NCBI GenBank assembly: GCA_035578905.1
Contig: JAQJVL010000322.1
Span: 372,001-436,000 of the forward strand
Reading direction: 5' to 3'
Length of the DNA stretch: 64,000 nt
DNA from: Stictocephala bisonia
Taxonomy: Eukaryota; Arthropoda; Insecta; Hemiptera; Membracidae
The number at the start of each line of letters is the position of its first letter. Within the stretch, counting starts at the first letter, position 1. The notes under the pieces are model-generated. The model made no database searches. It saw nothing but the letters and a program-made list of their open reading frames with translations, and had not been told where the DNA came from. Position numbers and translations under genes: made by a program. Of this stretch, positions 13,075 through 25,070 are shown piece by piece.

Positions 13075-13475
13075 AATATGAATGAATATGAGGATAGAAT
13101 AAAGATGATGAGTGTAAATGAATGGTCATTGTTAATAACCAAGGCTGTCTGTTCCTTAGAAAGTTCGATTTATTAATAGCCCGATAGCCATGGAAGGAAT
13201 AAGTTGAAGGAATAAAGTGGAAACTGAACCACGTAGTATTGGTCCTACTTTTAGCTAATTTACAAGCTTCATATTCGGTTATCTTCCCTACACAAAATCC
13301 GGATCCTAACTACTACCCAACACGGACACGCAACACGTCTCTAGTTGTGTCCAAGTCGATGGCAACCATTTAGTTGACGCCATGCCAGTTATAAAAAGCC
13401 CGAGCATAGAACATTTCGTCAACAATCTCCACACCTCTTTGTCCCCAAGTATCTGAGTTACAGCACAGCGCAACT
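13075..13475 (-). repeat. SINE-A copy, near full length
   Basis: Minus-strand copy of the roughly 400-bp SINE-A family. The head lies at the right end (CAGCACAGCGC, RC of the GTGGCGCAGTGCTG head), the ACCACGTAGTATTGG segment is near 13230-13247, and the body ends with TTATTAATAGCCCGATAGCC and CCTTAGAAAG. The same order is seen at 43322-43745. Confidence 0.7.
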
Positions 13476-14494
13476 ATTTCGTTGTTTTTATTTGGTAATT
13501 TATGATGTTAGTCATAGTAAAATACAATATCCGGCTTTAAAAGTGAGACTATATATTTCATTTATTGTGCATATTATTATAGATGTTATGTATTGCAAAA
13601 ATAATCAATGACAAATACACAAAGTAAAAAATAGTACACCAAATATTTTATTTGCAGTGTGTATGAGAGCTATAGACAGAAATTATATGTTTGTTCAATA
13701 GCCAAATCATTGTCATCTGGTATCATCTTATCTATTTATAGTCAGTGATTCAGCGTATTATAGGAAAAACCTGTCAAGAAATGTTGTTTGGCATTGCATC
13801 TAGTTTTATTATTTTAGGAAGGCTATTTTTGATAAATCTTGCAATTTCTTGCCCTAAATACTCGATTGTGATTAAATTTAGCTTTTCTTATCATTCAAAG
13901 CTGTGGCAAAGAAATACGCCACGTGGATTGACATAGTAGGTTCAACAGTCAACATCATATTCTGTATAGAGAGACGTGTAGGGGTGCTTCTGTACGACTA
14001 CACTTTTTATCTCTACCTGGTCTGTGAATCTTGAAGAGACCCAAGTTCCTCAGAGCTCTGCAACGTCAGTCCAAGTGCGAGCAACCTCAAGTACAACTTG
14101 AAATGTCAATAACTACTTCGTATTTGGGCTCATTTTGATACAAATTGAATACTGAATCCATTTATAGGAAAATTAACTATCTAAAATGTAAATTCAAAAA
14201 GACATGGATACGTAGGAGCAAGCCTAGTATCTGACTCATCGAAGATCTATTGAATGCACGGTCCTGCGTTAGACTGAGATTGTATGTCAGAGTTCGAGGA
14301 TCTCCTAATCATCAAATGACACTATCAGAAAGAACACAAAGTGCGATAGTATGGCAGGCAAATGTATTATTTGTAAGAAACTAACGCCGATTTAAAGAAC
14401 AACATTTTTTGGAAACTAGCCAATCAGTTCTCAAACACCCCCCATCATTAAATTGACATACACAAACACAAATTTTTATTAACAAAGTGGTCCA
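13476..14494. other. No gene recognised
   Basis: No RNA gene or domain found. A 63-codon open frame at 13745-13936 has no recognisable homology. Confidence 0.45.
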
Positions 14495-16328
14495 CCCATA
14501 CGGTGATATAAACCCACCCATTCATTTGCGGTGGTATTAACTCAACCACCCATACACATACAATGGTATTAACCCAACCACCCATACACATACAATGGTA
14601 TTAACTCAACCACCCATACACATACAATGGTATTAACCCAACCACCCATACACATACAGTAGTATTAAGCCATCCACCCATACACATACAGTGGAATTAG
14701 CCTAACCACCCATACACATACAGTGGTATTAACCCAACCACCCATTCACATACAGTAGTATTAACCCAACCACCCATTCACTTACGGTGGTATTAACCCA
14801 ACCACCCATACACATACAGTAGTATTAACCCAACCACCCATTCACTTACGATGGTATTAACCCAACCACCTATACACATACAGTAGTATTAACCCAACCA
14901 CCTATACACATAAAGTGGTATTAACCCATCCATCTATACACATTCAGTGTTATTAACCCATCCACCAATACACATACAGTGGTATTAGCCTAACCACCAA
15001 TTCACTTCCGGTGGTATTAACCCAACCACACATACACATTCAGTGGTATTAACCCAAACACCTATACACGTACAGTGGTATTAACCCAACAACTTATACA
15101 CATACAGTGGTATTAACCAATCCACCCATACACATTCAGAGGTATTAACCCAACCACCCATACACATACAGTTGTATTAACCCTTCCACCTATACACATA
15201 CAGTGATATTAACCCAACCAACCATACACATACAGTGGTATTATACCATCCATACCATACATACAGTGGTTATTAGCCTAACCACCAATTCACTTACGGT
15301 GGTATTAACCCAAGCACCCATACACATACGGTGGTATTAACCCAACCACCCATTCACTTACGGTGGTTTTAACCCAACCAACCATACAGAGACAGTTGTA
15401 TTAACCCATCCACCTATACATATACAGTAGTATTAACCCAACCACCCATACACATACAGTGGTATTAACCCATCCACCCATAAACATACAGTGGTAATAG
15501 ACTAACTACCAATTTACTTACGGTGGTATTAACCCAACCACCCTTACACATACAGTTGTATTAACCCATCCACCTATACACATACAGTACTATTAACACA
15601 GCAACCCATACAAATAGAGTGATACTAACCCAACCACCTATTCATTTACGGTGGTATTAACCCAACCACCCATACACGTACAATGGTATTAACCCAACCA
15701 CTCATACACATACAGTGGTATTAAGCCATCCACCCATACACATACAGTGGAATTAGCCTAACCACCCATACACATACAGTGGTATTAACCCATCCACCCA
15801 TAAACATACAGTGGTATTAGCCTAACCACCAATTTACTTACGGTGGATTAACCCAACCACCCATACACATACAGTTGTATTAACCCACCCACCTATACAC
15901 ATACAGTAGTATTAACACAGCAACCCATACACATAGAGTGATATTAACCCAACCACCCATTCATTTACGGTGGTATTAACCCAACCACACATACACATAC
16001 AATGGTATTAACCCAACCACCCATACACATACAGTGGTATTAAGCCATCCACCCATACACATACAGTGGAATTAGCCTAACCACCAATTCACTTACGGTG
16101 GTATTAACCCAACCACCCATTCATTTACGGTGGTATAAACCCAACCACCCATACACATTCAGTGGTATTAACCCAACCACCCATTCACTTACGGTGGTAT
16201 TAACCCAACCACCCATACACATTCAGTGGCATTAACCCAACCACCCATTCCTTACGGTGGTATAAACCCAACCACCCATAAACATACAGTGGTATTTACC
16301 CAACCACCCATACACATATAGTGGTATT
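14495..16328 (+). repeat. Minisatellite array, 32-bp unit, about 57 copies
   Basis: Tandem units with core CATACACATACAGTGGTATT and a linker AACCCAACCACC. Two main variants alternate irregularly: a CATACACATACAGTGG type and a CATTCACTTACGGTGG type. Unit divergence is moderate, so the array is not recent. The same core is found in seven other places in the window on both strands. Confidence 0.95.
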
Positions 16329-16638
16329 ATTTATTAGGCCTGCTATTTAGGTACATAAAAAAATAAAATTACTTTATTAGGACATAGCAGTCCTGTCTAA
16401 TACGTAACATTAAGTATTTGGTGAATCCAGAAAAAAAACTACAAAAGTAAAGCTTTGTTAGAGTTCGTGTTACTACAGAAGGAAGGGTGAATTGGCTTGT
16501 ACTGTATGCTTCCCTAGATAAAGGCATCCGGATAATCTACCTATCCGTAAGTTAATTTAGGCTAGAATGTTGTGTATTATCTCAGGAGTTTGGCAGACAG
16601 TCTGACGCAGGCACATTTTGCGTCATGTTGTTGTTGCA

Positions 16639-16740
16639 TTATATAAATTAAAGAGATTTAAATAAAATTACGAATTATCGAGTTATTAAATAATAACTCG
16701 ATAATTCGTAATTTTATTTGAATCTCTTTAATTTATATAA
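16639..16740. repeat. Near-perfect palindrome, 50-bp arms
   Basis: Left arm 16639-16688 and right arm 16691-16740 are reverse complements with one mismatch and a 2-nt spacer. Immediately after it a second stem-loop occurs at 16745-16772 (AGAATAGTCTG, 6-nt loop, CAGACTATTCT). Such a perfect palindrome implies recent formation or a foldback mobile origin. Confidence 0.9.
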
Positions 16741-16954
16741 TCAAAGAATAGTCTGTAAACACAGACTATTCTAAGATATGAGACACCAACAAAACTTGTG
16801 CGTAATTTAAGAGGAAAAGGGATAATTAGTTATTATAAATGTGTATGATGAGTTTGGACAACCTGTGTAGTATAGATACTAACCAAAGTTGACTTTTGCT
16901 AACAAAGGGCCAATTAGACTATTAATCGACAATTACCCAGACAACTAATGAACA

Positions 16955-17232
16955 TACACATTTACGAGGAACCCGAACCTCGTAGTATTGGCCACACTTA
17001 AATTACAAGACTGTACTTTGTTCTCTCCCTTAAAGAAGATCCAAGCATTGACTACCACCCAACATGGACACCCCATACTCCTGTAGTATTGTCCACATTG
17101 ACGGCAACCATTGAGCGGCTACCATGTCGGTATTAAGATGAATAATCATACAACCTATCACTTACAATTTCCTCAATATTTTATCCCCAAGTAGTGGGTT
17201 GCACCACTGCGCCACTATTGCCGACATATGGT
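16955..17232 (-). repeat. SINE-A copy
   Basis: Minus-strand copy with the CGAACCTCGTAGTATTGGCC segment at the left and the head (CCAAGTAGTGGGTTGCACCACTGCGCC region) at the right, about 280 bp. Confidence 0.7.
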
Positions 17233-18185
17233 TTGGATTATCTAATAACCTTTAGGCTTATTAATTTATTGCCCTGGATATATTAAAATGTCTATTATAT
17301 TAGGTGAATAACAGTTATTAATCAGATTTAAACATTTAATTTAACTTACTGATCACACCAACTCTTAATTAGTTATTTGGAAATTAGTAATTATTTTAAA
17401 ATAATGATTAACCAACAATTAATTTATCGGAACCTTGTGGTAAATGCAAATACTCATCAATTTACTCAAAGTGGACAATTGATTCCCTCTTGAACAATTT
17501 AATTATTCTTTCCTTATAAACGATGTTTCTATCAAAAGATAATTAATATTCTGCGAGATGCTTAACAAAATTGATTGAAACTGGCAGACTTTAATTAGTT
17601 GCAGACGAGCGAACTTTGTCTGAAACTGGCGTCCATTTTCAAAGATGAAACGTGAAACATATTCCATATTAGTTGTAACATGTGTAAATGTATTATTTTT
17701 AAGTCATTATAGTTATTATTTTTATTATTTAGTTATTTAATTTATTAGATAATTTGTTCACTAATAAACACAATTTTATATCAAGTTTAAATTTCTCCCG
17801 TTATTTAACTTGCAAATCATTTGTTGTTTTATTTTAATAATTCTTGTGTAATAACTTCATTTTTGACTATATTATTTCTATTTAATAAATGTATTTTTGG
17901 CCGCAACTAGTGTTTGTTTGTTCTGCATCCTCCAGAGTCCGATGCCTTCGCACTCGTTCTCGATGGGCACAGTTAAAGATTTTACGAGAGAGGGTTGCAG
18001 TATCCAATCACTTAATAAATATTCCTTTCTCATCTATTACAAAACAGCTCTTATCTAAATCATGTTTCATTAGTTACAATAAAATATTTACAAATGTATC
18101 AAATAAAAACTACTCACCCCTTATTTCATAAAAGCTTAAAACTACTCGGCTACAAAGAGAAAGATTGTTGTATTATTCATTTGAA
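17233..18185. other. No gene; possible regulatory DNA and a coding-like patch
   Basis: 17240-17660 is non-repetitive and dense in TAATTA/TTAATTAG words, with an octamer ATGCAAAT at 17444-17451 and a Runt-type TGTGGT at 17436-17441, as in developmental enhancers. 17889-18040 is GC-richer with short frames open on both strands, but no domain was recognised. Both calls are speculative. Confidence 0.3.
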
Positions 18186-18189
18186 CCAT

Positions 18190-19318
18190 GATCAATGGAT
18201 CACGTGATGATGAAAGGCTTACAAGGTAACACAATATCTGTTGTCAGTACACCACAGCTAATGAAGGAAGGCAACGAATCACGTGATGACATAAGGCTTA
18301 CGATGTAATATACAACCTGCTATTTTTCCCACCACAATTAATGGAGGAAGACAATGGATAACTTGATGTACAGGCTTACAGTGTAAGACAACCTGCTGTC
18401 TGTCCAACCGCAACTAATGGAGAAAGACAATGGATCACGTGATTATATAAGGCTACCGATGTAATATACAACCTGATGTCTGTCCCACCACAACTAATGA
18501 AGGAAAACAATGGATCACGTGATTATATAAGGCTACCGATGTAATATACAACCTGATGTCTGTCCCACCACAACTAATGAAGGAAAACAATGGATCACGT
18601 GATTATATAAGGCTACCGATGTAATATACAACCTGATGTCTGTACCACCACAACTAATGAAGGAAAACAATGGATCACGTGATTATATAAGGCTACCGAT
18701 GTAATATACAACCTGATGTCTGTCCCACCACAACTAATGAAGGAAAACAATGGATCACGTGATTATATAAGGCTACCGATGTAATATACAACCTGATGTC
18801 TGTCCCACCACAACTAATGGAGGAAGACAATGGATCACGTGATTATATAAGGCTACCAATGTAATATACAACCTGATGTCTGTCCCACCACAAATAATGC
18901 AGGAAGACAGTGGATCACGTGATTATATAAGGATACCGATGTAATATACAACCTGATGTCTGTCCCACCACAACTAATGGAGGAAGACAGTGGATCACGT
19001 GATTATATAAAGCTACCGATGTAATATACAACCTGATGTCTGTCCCACCACAACTAATGGAGGAAGACAATGGGTCACGTGATGATATAAGGCTTACGAT
19101 GTAATATACAACCTGTTATTTGTCCCACCACAGTTAATGGAGGAAGACAATGGATAACTTGATGATACAGGCTTACAGTGTAACACAACCTGATGTCTGT
19201 CCCACCGCAATTAATGGAAAAAGACAATGGATCACGTGATTATATAAGGCTACCGATGTAATATACAACCTGATGTCTGTCCCACCACAATTAATGGAGG
19301 AAGACAATGGATCACGTG
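18190..19318. repeat. 80-bp satellite array, about 14 copies, with TCACGTGA
   Basis: The anchor GGATCACGTG recurs at 18197, 18432, 18512, 18592, 18672, 18752, 18832, 18912, 18992, 19229 and 19309, with altered copies at 18276, 18356, 19072 and 19152, giving an 80-bp period. Central units are nearly identical and the outer ones are diverged, which is the usual pattern of unequal exchange. Each intact unit carries the palindromic E-box TCACGTGA. The array ends in a SINE head fragment. Confidence 0.95.
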
Positions 19319-19368
19319 GATTGCATGGCAAGCCATCGCCTTAGCCCCTTAGCTACGGCTGCTCCTGA
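19318..19368 (-). repeat. SINE-B head fragment
   Basis: Reverse complement matches the head of the SINE at 52799 (AACTAAGGGG/CTAAGGCGTTGGCTTGCC-type sequence) with a few changes. It abuts the 80-bp satellite. Confidence 0.75.
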
Positions 19369-20520
19369 TCATAATATAAGATATAAGTCTAGTGAAATAT
19401 ATTTATTTTTACTCAAATACATTTTTATAGACCTGAATTACTTAACAAAAATGCACATCAGGGTGATTTGCAAGGAAAGTTTTAACTGAAAACAAACACT
19501 CCTATCTCTAAATCTAAAACACAATTTCCTAATCCACCCGATGTATTCCTAAACGAATCTCTTTTTTAAGCTTCTCGTGTAAGCCTTTGCAAGTGGGATT
19601 AGCTTCTATATCCTTTCTTTTTGTAAGTTGTAGCATTTAACTTTTAAATACAAGCAACCAATAATATTAATTCGTTGATATTAGGAGTTTCCTTGCTCAG
19701 CTCTACTGTTCCCTGGTAAGCAAAATGCAATACAAATATAAATATACAGTAATAGTAAAATTGTACACCTGACAAGTATTCTTTAGTTTTAATTTATTAA
19801 TTTTAAACAATATTAAAGTGTTTTAATTTACTTTATAAGCTGCTTAATTTATGTTTGAAATATGTTTCAAATAAGTACCATGTATTTAAAATGTCAATTT
19901 TTATTTGGTAAAATTACTTTTGAAAATTTCCGTTTTCCTTACATATATTCAGTCTAAATAAAAATACATGCTATCATGTAAAACATATTCATAACGTATA
20001 TAAAAAAGTTAAAAAATAATCCATATGTTGAAACAGATATTAAATATTACATAAAATTATTAAACAAAGAATGCCGCACACTGTCTCTCGGATTTTTTTG
20101 CAATTAATTGTCATCTGTACAATACGAAAGAATAATCGGTAGTTATTTTGTGACTCACAAGTTATTATCTTATAAATCTCTGACAAATAATGGAGGGAAA
20201 TCTGTAGGAATGCCATGCAACAGTGCCGCGTGGTGTGTGTAACCACTTGATTGTGGTGGGGAGCTTCCTCTCTCCCCTAATATCGTTCTGCACCGTTTTG
20301 CTCCCTCCATGAGTGATCTAGTTAGAGTGGTTTAGGGCGATGTTTGTAATACATATTAATGAAAAGGAATTTATATTATCTTTTTACATTTTGATAGTTG
20401 AAACAATTTAATGTTAATAAAATTTCGTTATTTAGAAGTTAATGGGTAAAATTTAAGGCACAATAGTTATACATCCACTCTTTAAAAATTGTAATTTAAT
20501 TTAAATAACAATTATATATA
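19369..20520. other. No gene recognised
   Basis: AT-rich DNA. The 20215-20340 patch is GC-richer with CTCTCTCCCC-type words and no recognised identity. Confidence 0.45.
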
Positions 20521-20977
20521 CAGTGTGTCCCGTAAGTAACCAGCCAAACTTCTGGAGGTCATTCCTTGGATTAAAACAAACAAAAAATTTCATTTGTACA
20601 AATCATCTATCTCGTTCCGTTATCCGGCTATCTGTCTGTATGTGTTTTTTACTAAAAGCTTAATATCTCTAAAGTTATTTAAGATAAAAACATGAACATT
20701 TGTATGAATGTTGATCTTCATAGTGTTCATGTACTATTTAAATTTCATTTTTTACAGTTACCCTTTTCAAAATGGCGGCTATTTTAAATTTTTAAAGCCA
20801 AATATCTTAATAACCTTAAATTTTACTAAAAACCTATGTCACAAAAAAGTTTAAAAATTTATTTCTAAAAATAATTGTATAACAAGTTTTAAGATTGAAC
20901 AACTATTAATTGAGAAATTACAATTTTTATCAAATAAAAATAAGCTTGATATTAATAAAATTGGAAACTTTGGTAAA

Positions 20978-21770
20978 GTGACATTTATTTACTAAAAACT
21001 AAATACAGTAGGAATAGGTTAGATGTGACGTTTATTACAACAAAAAAACAACAGTAAAGAAAAAAATACTAGTGATCCTACAACATGTGCTCAAAGTGTC
21101 ATTCAGTAAAGTGACATTTATTTACTAAAAACTAAATACAGTAGGAATAGATTAGAAGTGACGTTTATTACAACACAAAAACAACATTAAAGAAAAAAAT
21201 ACTAGTGATCCTACAACATGTGCTCAAAGTGTCATTCAGTAAAGTGACATTTATTTACTAAAAACTAAATACAGTAGGAATAGGTTAGAAGTGACGTTTA
21301 TTACAACACAAAAACAACAGCAAAGAAAAACAAAGAAAAAAATGCTAGTGATCCTACAACATGTGCTCAAAGTGTCATTCAGTAAAGTGACATTTATTTA
21401 CTAAAAACTAAATACAGTAGGAATAGGTTAGAAGTGACGTTTATTACAACACAAAAACAACATTAAAGAAAAAAAATACTAGTGATCCTACAACATGTGC
21501 TCAAAGTGTCATTCAGTAAAGTGACATTTATTTAGTAAAACTAAATACAGTAGGAATAGGTTAGAAGTGACGTTTATTACAACACAAAAACAACATTAAA
21601 GAAAAAAATACTAGTGATCCTACAACATGTGCTCAAAGTGTCATTCAGTAAAGTGACATTTATTTACTAAAAACTAAATACAGTAGGAATAGGTTAGAAG
21701 TGACGTTTATTACAACACAAAAACAACAGCAAAAAAAAACAAAGAAAAAATGCTAGTGATCCTACAACGT
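20978..21770. repeat. Tandem array, 132-143-bp unit, six copies
   Basis: GTGACATTTATTTAC starts units at 20979, 21111, 21244, 21387, 21521 and 21653. Units differ mainly in A-rich stretches (extra CAAAGAAAAA in two). The array forms the spacer between the foldback arms. Confidence 0.95.
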
Positions 21771-22286
21771 TTATTAATATCAAGCGTATTTTCAATTGAT
21801 AAAAATTGTAATTTCTCAGTTAATAGTTGTTCAATCTTAAAGCTTTTTATACAATTATTTGTAGAAATAAATTCTTAAACTTTTTTGTAACTTACAGGTT
21901 TTTAGTAAAATTTAAGTTTATTAAGACATTTGGCTTTAAAAATTTTAAATGGCCGCCATTTTGAAAAGGATTATTATAAAAAAATTAAATTTAAATAGTA
22001 CATGAACACTATGAAGATCAACATTAATCCAAATTGTCATAGTTTTATCTTAAATAACTTTAGGGGAACCCGGGGCGGAATGGGGTAGCGGGGCAGAATG
22101 AAGATGTAGATTTTTGAGGTCAAGCACGTGCTTCTACCTAGCGGCAATCACTGTAACTAGATCACGCCACTTCTACTCGACACCGGCAGCCATGTTTAGT
22201 TAGTTTCGTTGATGTTTGCGGAGTGAGTGTGCTGATTATAGTTTTCGTGCTTCTGCGTTGCAAATTTGATCGGTATTGGAACCAAG

Positions 22287-22531
22287 GTAAGGTCAATTTA
22301 CAGCTTTTAAGCTCAACTATCATTAGTGGATACTTGAAGTACATTTAATTAGCTTATGTTACGTGTAGTAGAATGTTTCTTTACACATCGTTTTTGAGTC
22401 ACCATACCTCCATAACCTAAAACATATCACTGGGGCGGAACGGGGTGGGGCAGAACGGGGAAGTACCCCGTTCTGCCCCATACTCATTTTTATTGGTGAC
22501 CATATTACTTAGGCTATTTTTTATATTTCAG
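22287..22531 (+). other. Predicted 5'UTR intron of the transposase gene
   Basis: A strong donor (ACCAAG/GTAAGG, cut before 22287) and a pyrimidine-rich acceptor (TTATATTTCAG, ending at 22531) bracket 245 bp. The acceptor lies directly before the ATG at 22532, so splicing would place the start codon at the beginning of exon 2 and would remove subterminal repeats from the leader. Prediction from sequence only. Confidence 0.6.
22432..22482. promoter_or_regulatory. Subterminal GGGGCRGAAYGGGG repeats, left side
   Basis: Overlapping copies of GGGGCGGAACGGGG and GGGGCAGAACGGGG, followed by an inverted copy CCCCGTTCTGCCCC. They match the inner part of the terminal repeat. Such repeats are typical binding sites for a transposase DNA-binding domain. 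Confidence 0.6.
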
Positions 22532-24570
22532 ATGGTTCGAGACTATAAAAGAAAAACGGATAGACAATCATGGTCCTACGAGTCTATGAATAACGCAGTT
22601 GATGCAGTTATTTCCGGCCAATTCGGTTACAAAAAGTCGTCTCAACAGTTCAATGTGCCCCAATCAACTTTGGAAAGATATGTAAAAAAAAAGAAAGAAA
22701 ACCCTGACTATAAAATTAATAAATCAGCAGGAAAATTTCAAAAAGTATTTAGTGATGAGCAGGAACAAGAGCTAGTAACCTATGTACTTAAAATCTATGG
22801 AGGCTAGGTTATTTGGTTTGTCAATGAAAGACTTGCGGGAATTAGCTTATCAATTAGCTGTAAGGAATGGCATTGGCCATAGATTTAATAATCAAACCGC
22901 AGGACAAGATTGGGTCTCAGGCTTCCTTAAGAGACATCCTACTTTAACTCTTCGGACACCTGAGTCAACATCTGGTGCACGAGCTATGGGGTTCAACAAA
23001 GTGTCTGTTGACAAATTTTTTTTTGTTACTCACAAAAGTAGTGGACAAGCACAAACTAACTGCCTCCCAAATATATAACTGCGACGAAACTGGAATTACA
23101 GTTAACCCAAAGAGCAATTCAAAAATCATTGCCCTAAAAGGAAAGCGTCAGGTTGGGTTGTTAACTTCGGCAGACAGAGGAGAAACTGTAACTGCCCTCC
23201 TTTGCATGTCAGCAAGTGGAGCGTACATGCCTCCTATGCTGATATTTCCTAGGAAAAGAATGCAGCAGGAGTTTGAGATGGGATTGCCTCCTGGGGGTTG
23301 GGCAGAGGTACACAGCTCGGGGTGGATTACATTAGATACTTTTTTTGCATGGTTCAAGAAGTTTGTTACATTCTCTAATGCATCTAAAACATCGCCTGTT
23401 CTTCTTATCCTTGACGGCCACTCGACACACACTAAAAACCTGAACGTTATTGACTATGCTAGGGACAATGGAGTTTCCATGCTATGTATTCCACAGCATT
23501 GCTCCCAGAGGCTTCAGCCTCTTGATGTTGCATTTATGAACCCCTTAAGTCGATACTACAGCGAGGAGCTCCGAAAATGGCTTCGGAGCAATCCAGGAAA
23601 AGTGGTAACGTTATTCCAGATATCGACTATTTTTGGGGCAGCCTATATTCAATGCGCCAATATGAGAACTGCCATAAGTGCGTTTAAAGCTACAGGAATA
23701 TGGCCTACTGATCCCTCCATCTTCAAAGAGGAAGATTTTCTCCCAGCAGACGTAACCGACATTCCTGTTGAAATACCTCCTTCCCAAGAGGCTGTCTTAT
23801 CACCAGGAGAAGAACTGATCCAAGGAGGCGAAGAACTTATCCAAGGAGGTGAAGATCTTAACCAAGGAGGTGAAGATCTTAACCAAGGAGGTGAAGAACT
23901 TATCCAAGAGCCTTCTCCGAACATTCCAGTTAAAAAATGCCAATCAGCAAGCTCAAATGATGTTGATGAAGTTTTTTGCACTGATAAGGAGCAAACACCG
24001 GCAAAGAAACCCCGGCTCAATGATGGATTGAGTGTCCCTGGATGCTCTCATTGGGTAGATGGTAACCAGGCCTCTCAATTAGGGGAAACATCCAAATTTG
24101 TAGTCTCACCCGAAGTTGTGATGCCAATTCCCAAAGTTAAGGCCACCATAAAGAGGTCAAATCGGAAAAAAGGGAAGACTGCGATCTTAACAGAATCGCC
24201 ATACAAAAGAGAACTTATGGAGGCTATAAATGAAAGGGAAGAAAAAAATCGTATCAAGCAAGAAAAAGCAAGAATGAGGTTGTTTAAGAAGGAGAACAAA
24301 TCGAAGAGTAAGGAAACTAAAGAAAAAAACCTGAAGAAACTTGAAAAAAAGAAGGAGCAGAAAAATAAAGACAATGATGACAGTGATGATGATGATGATG
24401 ATGATGCAGACTGTGCCTGTTTGTATTGTGGAGAGTTCTATTCAAAATCAGTAGAAGGGTGGGTATCGTGCTGTAGGTGCAAAAAGTGGGCTCACAATTC
24501 ATGCGCAGGCATAGACAGTGAGGACGATGAAGCTGTATTGTTATGTGAATTATGTGACGATGAGGACTGA
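22532..24570 (+). pseudogene. pogo-like transposase with C-terminal PHD-like finger; two frame breaks
   Basis: The product would bind the element ends and catalyse cut-and-paste transposition. It starts at ATG 22532 right after a predicted acceptor. Order: an N-terminal HTH (22568-22710, ending in QSTLERYVKKKKE), a CENP-B-type HTH (about 22755-22990, with GQDWVSGFLKRHP), then a DDE-type core with NCDETGI (Asp codon 23083), LLILDGHSTH (23413) and QRLQPLDV (23524), i.e. a DDD triad. Next come an acidic tract of tandem GGEELIQ/GGEDLNQ repeats (about 23814-23908), a Lys/Glu-rich stretch, poly-Asp, and a C-terminal Cys/His cluster (CLYC...CRC..W.H..C...CELC, about 24418-24555) that fits a PHD finger. 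The frame breaks at A4 (22791-22794) and T9 (23016-23024); each is resolved by one base less. There are no other stops, so it is either very recently dead or an assembly error. Confidence 0.9.
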
Positions 24571-24698
24571 GAATAGGATTTGAAAACAATTGATGTTAGT
24601 TTAAGTAGCCTTAGGAAAAAAAGCTATGACAAAACACGTTTTAGTAGTTATAATTAACAATATACGTTTGGAGGGAAGTTTTTCAAAAATGTTGACCA

Positions 24699-24732
24699 CC
24701 CCATTCTGCCCCGATACCCGGGGCAGAACGGG
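24699..24732. promoter_or_regulatory. Subterminal repeats, right side
   Basis: CCCCATTCTGCCCC at 24699-24712 and GGGGCAGAACGGG at 24720-24732 face each other. They correspond to the left subterminal repeats and the inner terminal repeat. Confidence 0.6.
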
Positions 24733-24822
24733 AAATTGTAATAGGTGTAATTTTCAAAATATAAAAAAAATAATTGATGTTTAGTTAAGATATGAATATT
24801 TTCTTGTTATGTGCTAATGTTC

Positions 24823-24828
24823 AATAAA
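24823..24828 (+). terminator. Poly(A) signal of the transposase gene
   Basis: AATAAA lies about 250 nt after the stop codon, just inside the right terminal repeat, followed by AT-rich sequence. Confidence 0.6.
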
Positions 24829-25070
24829 CATGTATAAAATATTTCAGCCTTTTTAATCAACCCTTTTTACATGAAAAAAATATATATTTACTAAGTACCC
24901 CATTCCGCCCCGGGTTCCCCTAGATATATTACGTTTTTAGTAAAACACATATACAGATAGACAGCCGGATAATGGCGCGAGATAGCCGATTTGTAGATAT
25001 GAAAATTTTTTTGTTTGTTTCAACCCAAGGAATGGCCTCCAGAAGTTTGGATGGTTACTTACGGGACACC

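Larger units (their letters stand above)
22063..24920 (+). mobile_element. pogo/Tigger-like DNA transposon, 2.86 kb, nearly intact
   Basis: A perfect 25-bp terminal inverted repeat begins GGGGAACCCGGGGCGGAATG at 22063 and is mirrored at 24920, flanked by TA on both sides (22061-22062 and 24921-24922), as expected for the pogo/Tc1/mariner group. The rejoined flanks match the other arm of the surrounding foldback element, which independently confirms the boundaries. Inside are a 5' untranslated intron, one transposase gene, a poly(A) signal and subterminal GC-rich repeats. It inserted after the foldback element. Confidence 0.95.

Noticed and set aside
14495..16328. CRISPR-like array
   Set aside because: Units are contiguous 32-bp tandem repeats without unique spacers, in a eukaryotic setting; it is a minisatellite.
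16745..16772. Helitron 3' end
   Set aside because: The stem-loop is present but no CTRR-type terminus follows at the expected distance on either strand.
17889..18131. Host exon
   Set aside because: GC-richer with open frames on both strands, but no recognised domain and no consistent splice sites.
18190..19318. CRISPR-like or tandem gene cluster
   Set aside because: The whole 80-bp period is conserved, so there are no spacers and no open frames; it is a satellite.
23148..24589. Several minus-strand and alternative-frame ORFs within the transposon
   Set aside because: They are shadows of the transposase coding sequence.
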